Assembly: GCA_900755865.1 (NCBI GenBank)
Contig: CAAEHZ010000022.1
Coordinates: 1 to 11,148 of the forward strand
Reading direction: 5' to 3'
Origin: Lachnospiraceae bacterium
GTDB lineage: Bacteria > Bacillota > Clostridia > Lachnospirales > Lachnospiraceae
DNA: 11,148 nt
Shown here piece after piece: positions 8,709 to 11,148 of this stretch (position 1 is the stretch's first letter; each line of letters starts with the position of its first letter). Position numbers and translations under genes: made by a program. The notes under the pieces are model-generated. The model was not told the origin of the DNA and ran no database searches. It saw nothing but the letters and a program-made list of their open reading frames with translations.

Positions 8709-8733
8709 GCCCCCCGGCATAAGGCTGGGGGGC
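8709..8733 (+). terminator. Strong GC hairpin after binding-protein gene, weak terminator
   Basis: GCCCCCCGGC (8709-8718) pairs with GCTGGGGGGC (8724-8733) around a 5-nt loop, with one G-U wobble. The stem is very stable, but only TATATTAAAATA follows instead of a T-run. It may terminate partially or protect the 3' end of the importer mRNA while allowing some readthrough into the GH105 gene. Confidence 0.6.
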
Positions 8734-8785
8734 TATATTAAAATAAGAAGCTATTATATCTTTTTCTGACAGGTATTTTAAGGGA

Positions 8786-8814
8786 ATGACAAAAGGCTGA
8801 AATCAGTGTAAAAT
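8786..8814 (+). promoter_or_regulatory. Near-consensus promoter of the GH105/CE12 genes
   Basis: ATGACA (8786-8791) and TAAAAT (8809-8814) each match the sigma-A consensus at 5 of 6 positions with a 17-bp spacer. Transcription would start near 8821. It lies after the hairpin, so the enzyme genes can be expressed separately from the importer. Confidence 0.6.
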
Positions 8815-8894
8815 AGGGATGTCGTTACGGATACAAAAGAGCAGAAAACAGGTGAGAAAAAGAGATAATGCCGGCAGGCGAGAAGGAGGAAGTT

Positions 8895-9947
8895 ATGCTG
8901 AAACTGGAATACGACAAAAAGCAGATTGAAGAGGTCATTGACAAGATTGTAAAAAAGACAATGAACATGGATTTGACCTGGGACTGGCCCTGTGGTGTTG
9001 CATACTACGGAATCAGTGATGCCTATGAGAAAACGGGAAAAGAAGAATATCTGACCCTGTTAAAGGACAGAGTGGATGAACTGATAGATTTGGGACTTCC
9101 GAAGGTATGGACAGTCAATGCCTGTGCAATGGGTCACTGTCTGATTACCTTATATAATGCAACAAAGGATAAGAAATATTATGATATTCTGATGAGCAAG
9201 GTGGAGTATCTGACGAAGGATGCCCTGCGCTTCGGCGACCATGTGTTGCAGCACACTGTTTCCGCGAATAATGATTTCCCGGAGCAGGCATGGTGCGATA
9301 CCCTGTTTATGGCGGCTTTCCTTCTTCTGAGAGTTGGTGTTATGAACCATGATGAAGCAATGATTGATGATGCACTGAACCAGTATTACTGGCACATCAA
9401 GTATCTGCAGAATCCCAGCAGCGGCTTCTATTATCATGGATATGACAATATTGCAGGCGACCATATGTCCGGTATTTACTGGGGCAGAGCGAATGCCTGG
9501 GCAGCATTTACCATGGCACAGGTAGGCGGTATTTTACCGGAATGTTATCTGTATCCCAAGTATATTGACATTGCAGGTTCTCTGAACGAGCAGCTTGCGG
9601 CTTTAAAGACAGTACAGACAGAAAACGGTCTGTGGAGAACAGTTCTGGATGACCCGGATTCCTACGAGGAAATTTCCGCTTCCGCAGGAATCGCTGCAGC
9701 AATGCTGACAAGAGGAAATCCGTTACATTCCAAGTATATCAATAAGTCCATCAAGGGACTTTTGGAAAATGTCAGCGAGGACGGCAAGGTTATGAATGTA
9801 TCCGGAGGAACCGCTGTTATGCGCGACAAGGAAGGCTACAGAGGAATCCCCAGGGCTTATATTCAGGGCTGGGGACAGGGACTTGCTTTATCCTTCTTCG
9901 CTACTTTGCTTGTTTCAGACGAAATTGAAAAGGACGGTGCGCTTTAA
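8895..9947 (+). CDS. yteR: GH105 unsaturated rhamnogalacturonyl hydrolase, YteR-like
   Basis: This enzyme removes the 4,5-unsaturated galacturonic acid that a rhamnogalacturonan lyase leaves at the non-reducing end, by hydrating the double bond. I chose the ATG at 8895 (350 aa) because AAGGAGG ends 5 nt upstream; an ATG at 8868 has no clear site. There is no signal peptide, so it is cytoplasmic. The fold should be an (alpha/alpha)6 barrel. Visible family motifs are TWDWPCGVAYYGI near residue 28, WCDTLFMA with the likely catalytic Asp135 (matching Asp143 of YteR), FYYHGYD with His181, YWGRANAW (195-202) and RAYIQGWGQG near the C terminus. Length fits the family. The stop is 2 nt before the esterase ATG. 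GH105 also contains enzymes acting on ulvan and other unsaturated uronides, so the exact substrate, and hence the symbol, is a family-level assignment. Confidence 0.9.
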   Translation: MLKLEYDKKQIEEVIDKIVKKTMNMDLTWDWPCGVAYYGISDAYEKTGKEEYLTLLKDRVDELIDLGLPKVWTVNACAMGHCLITLYNATKDKKYYDILMSKVEYLTKDALRFGDHVLQHTVSANNDFPEQAWCDTLFMAAFLLLRVGVMNHDEAMIDDALNQYYWHIKYLQNPSSGFYYHGYDNIAGDHMSGIYWGRANAWAAFTMAQVGGILPECYLYPKYIDIAGSLNEQLAALKTVQTENGLWRTVLDDPDSYEEISASAGIAAAMLTRGNPLHSKYINKSIKGLLENVSEDGKVMNVSGGTAVMRDKEGYRGIPRAYIQGWGQGLALSFFATLLVSDEIEKDGAL

Positions 9948-9949
9948 AA

Positions 9950-11148
9950 ATGTTTCGCAGGAATTTCCTGTTCGGCGTGGATTCCGATACGGCTAATGTT
10001 ATCGGTGTGACTGCTTCGGACATTTACCAGCCCGGAAAGGGCTTTGGATTTGTAATTGAACAGAATAGACGGGAACAGGAACTCCTGAAAATATCGGAGC
10101 TCAATGCAGGCTTTGATACCTTCTACTGGTATCAGGACAAGAATATTTCCCATATACAGGAGGACGAAAACGGCTGTTTTCTGGATTCTTCCGCAGAGAT
10201 TGCGTTTCTGGAACAGGAGGCTGGAGAAACCTGGCAGGGAGAGGAGAGAAGGATTCCTCTTTCCTTCAAGGTGGACGTTCCCAGAGAGGGAAATTACAGG
10301 GTAACAATTACCATCCGGACCACGGAAGAAATGAAAAATGTCCTGATTTATACCGGAAGAAGGCGTCTGGGATTTCTGGGAGACATTCCGGCGAATACCA
10401 GATTTCAGCATACCATGCTGTTAAATGTCTGTGATATTGTGCCGAGAGGAAAGACCAGAATTTATCTGGACAAAACCATTGATATTACTGTGGTGGCAGA
10501 CAGACCCCAAATCAGCGGGCTGCAGATTACGGAGGTTGTCTGCCCCACCATTTACATAGCGGGAGATTCCACTGTGACAGACCAGAGTGCGGATTATCCC
10601 TATGCGCCCGGAACCAGCTATTCCGGCTGGGGGCAGATGATATCTGCCTATCTGAATGAAAAGATTGCGGTATCCAATCATGCCCATTCGGGACTTACCA
10701 CCGACAGCTTCCGTAAGGAAGGGCATTATGCGGTGATTGACCAGTACAGCAGACCGAGGGATTTCTTCTTCTATCAGTTCGGACATAACGACCAGAAGCT
10801 GGAGGATTTAAAGGCAAGGGGAGGCTATCAGACGAACCTGCTGCGTTATATCCATGAGTGCCGGGATAAGGGAGCTTATCCTGTGATTGTAACACCGATT
10901 TCCCGGAATACCTGGAAGGGAAATGACGGAAGCTACAACGACCTGCTGGAGGAATATGCGGAGAGCTGTAAAGAAGTGGGACGGCTGGCAGAGGTACCGG
11001 TGCTTGACCTGCATGAACGGAGTAAGGAATTTATTCTGGAGAAGGGACTGGAGGGCTCGAAGCCCTATTTCTTCCCCAACGACTATACTCACAATAATGA
11101 CTATGGTGCTTACTTTATGGCGGGACTTGTGGCAAGGGAGATTGTGCG
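9950..11148 (+). CDS. CE12/SGNH rhamnogalacturonan acetylesterase-like protein, C terminus cut by window
   Basis: The frame opens at the ATG at 9950, two bases after the GH105 stop, and stays open for 399 codons to the window edge. Only a weak GGA-type site precedes it, so translational coupling is likely. Residues about 1-195 form an N-terminal domain that looks beta-rich, including FLFGVDSDTANVIGVTASDIYQ and a GFGF stretch. Residues about 199 onward are an SGNH hydrolase: block I AGDSTVTDQ with catalytic Ser207, NHAHSG near 243-248, block III GHND (278-281) and the C-terminal catalytic pair in PNDYTHNNDYGAY (Asp378, His381). These are the CE12 signatures; such enzymes remove acetyl groups from rhamnogalacturonan. 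No signal peptide is present, so it should act inside the cell on imported oligosaccharides. Little of the catalytic domain is likely to be missing, but the end is not visible. Confidence 0.88.
   Translation, partial: MFRRNFLFGVDSDTANVIGVTASDIYQPGKGFGFVIEQNRREQELLKISELNAGFDTFYWYQDKNISHIQEDENGCFLDSSAEIAFLEQEAGETWQGEERRIPLSFKVDVPREGNYRVTITIRTTEEMKNVLIYTGRRRLGFLGDIPANTRFQHTMLLNVCDIVPRGKTRIYLDKTIDITVVADRPQISGLQITEVVCPTIYIAGDSTVTDQSADYPYAPGTSYSGWGQMISAYLNEKIAVSNHAHSGLTTDSFRKEGHYAVIDQYSRPRDFFFYQFGHNDQKLEDLKARGGYQTNLLRYIHECRDKGAYPVIVTPISRNTWKGNDGSYNDLLEEYAESCKEVGRLAEVPVLDLHERSKEFILEKGLEGSKPYFFPNDYTHNNDYGAYFMAGLVAREIV

Noticed and set aside
7881-8720. Minus-strand frame of 279 codons opposite the binding-protein gene
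   Set aside because: It lies fully antisense to a confident lipoprotein gene and has no ribosome binding site or domain-like sequence.
8868-8894. ATG at 8868 as start of the GH105 protein
   Set aside because: It lacks a Shine-Dalgarno sequence, and the AAGGAGG just before the ATG at 8895 lies inside the extension, showing that 8895 is the start.

Overview
The window looks like chromosomal DNA of a gut Firmicute, probably a Lachnospiraceae member (Blautia/Roseburia-like). The support is moderate GC content, strong AGGAGG-type ribosome binding sites, a lipoprotein-anchored LplA/LplB/LplC-type sugar ABC importer with no ATPase gene of its own, and pectin-related enzymes. This assignment rests on gene style, not on a database match.

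Layout. (1) Positions 1-1457 hold no convincing gene. An imperfect inverted repeat of about 90 bp (1-90 against 1019-1108) brackets a purine-rich minisatellite of about 33 units, each 15 bp (404 to about 915). A leader with A-rich short tandem repeats and a good sigma-A-like promoter then precedes leuA. (2) 1458-3449 encodes 2-isopropylmalate synthase with an AraC-type DNA-binding domain fused in frame to its C terminus, the most unusual gene here. (3) A bidirectional terminator (3473-3519) separates it from a convergent AraC-family regulator (minus strand, 3526-4536). (4) A 409-bp divergent regulatory region carries the regulator's promoter, a 32-bp palindrome and a weak-35 promoter facing right. 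(5) 4946-8681 encodes two inner-membrane permeases and a lipoprotein substrate-binding protein. (6) After a strong hairpin and a near-consensus promoter come a cytoplasmic GH105 unsaturated-uronyl hydrolase (8895-9947) and a CE12-type SGNH acetylesterase (9950 to the right edge, truncated by the window).

How the genes probably work together. Oligosaccharides from rhamnogalacturonan I (or a related lyase-cut, acetylated uronide polymer) are captured by the lipoprotein and imported by the two permeases, with an ATPase encoded elsewhere (MsmX/MsmK type). Inside the cell, GH105 would remove the 4,5-unsaturated uronic acid left by a lyase, and the esterase would remove acetyl groups. The divergent AraC regulator probably senses a sugar and activates the transporter promoter. 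The leuA-AraC fusion is metabolically unrelated to this locus and may be a separate leucine-biosynthesis/regulation unit.
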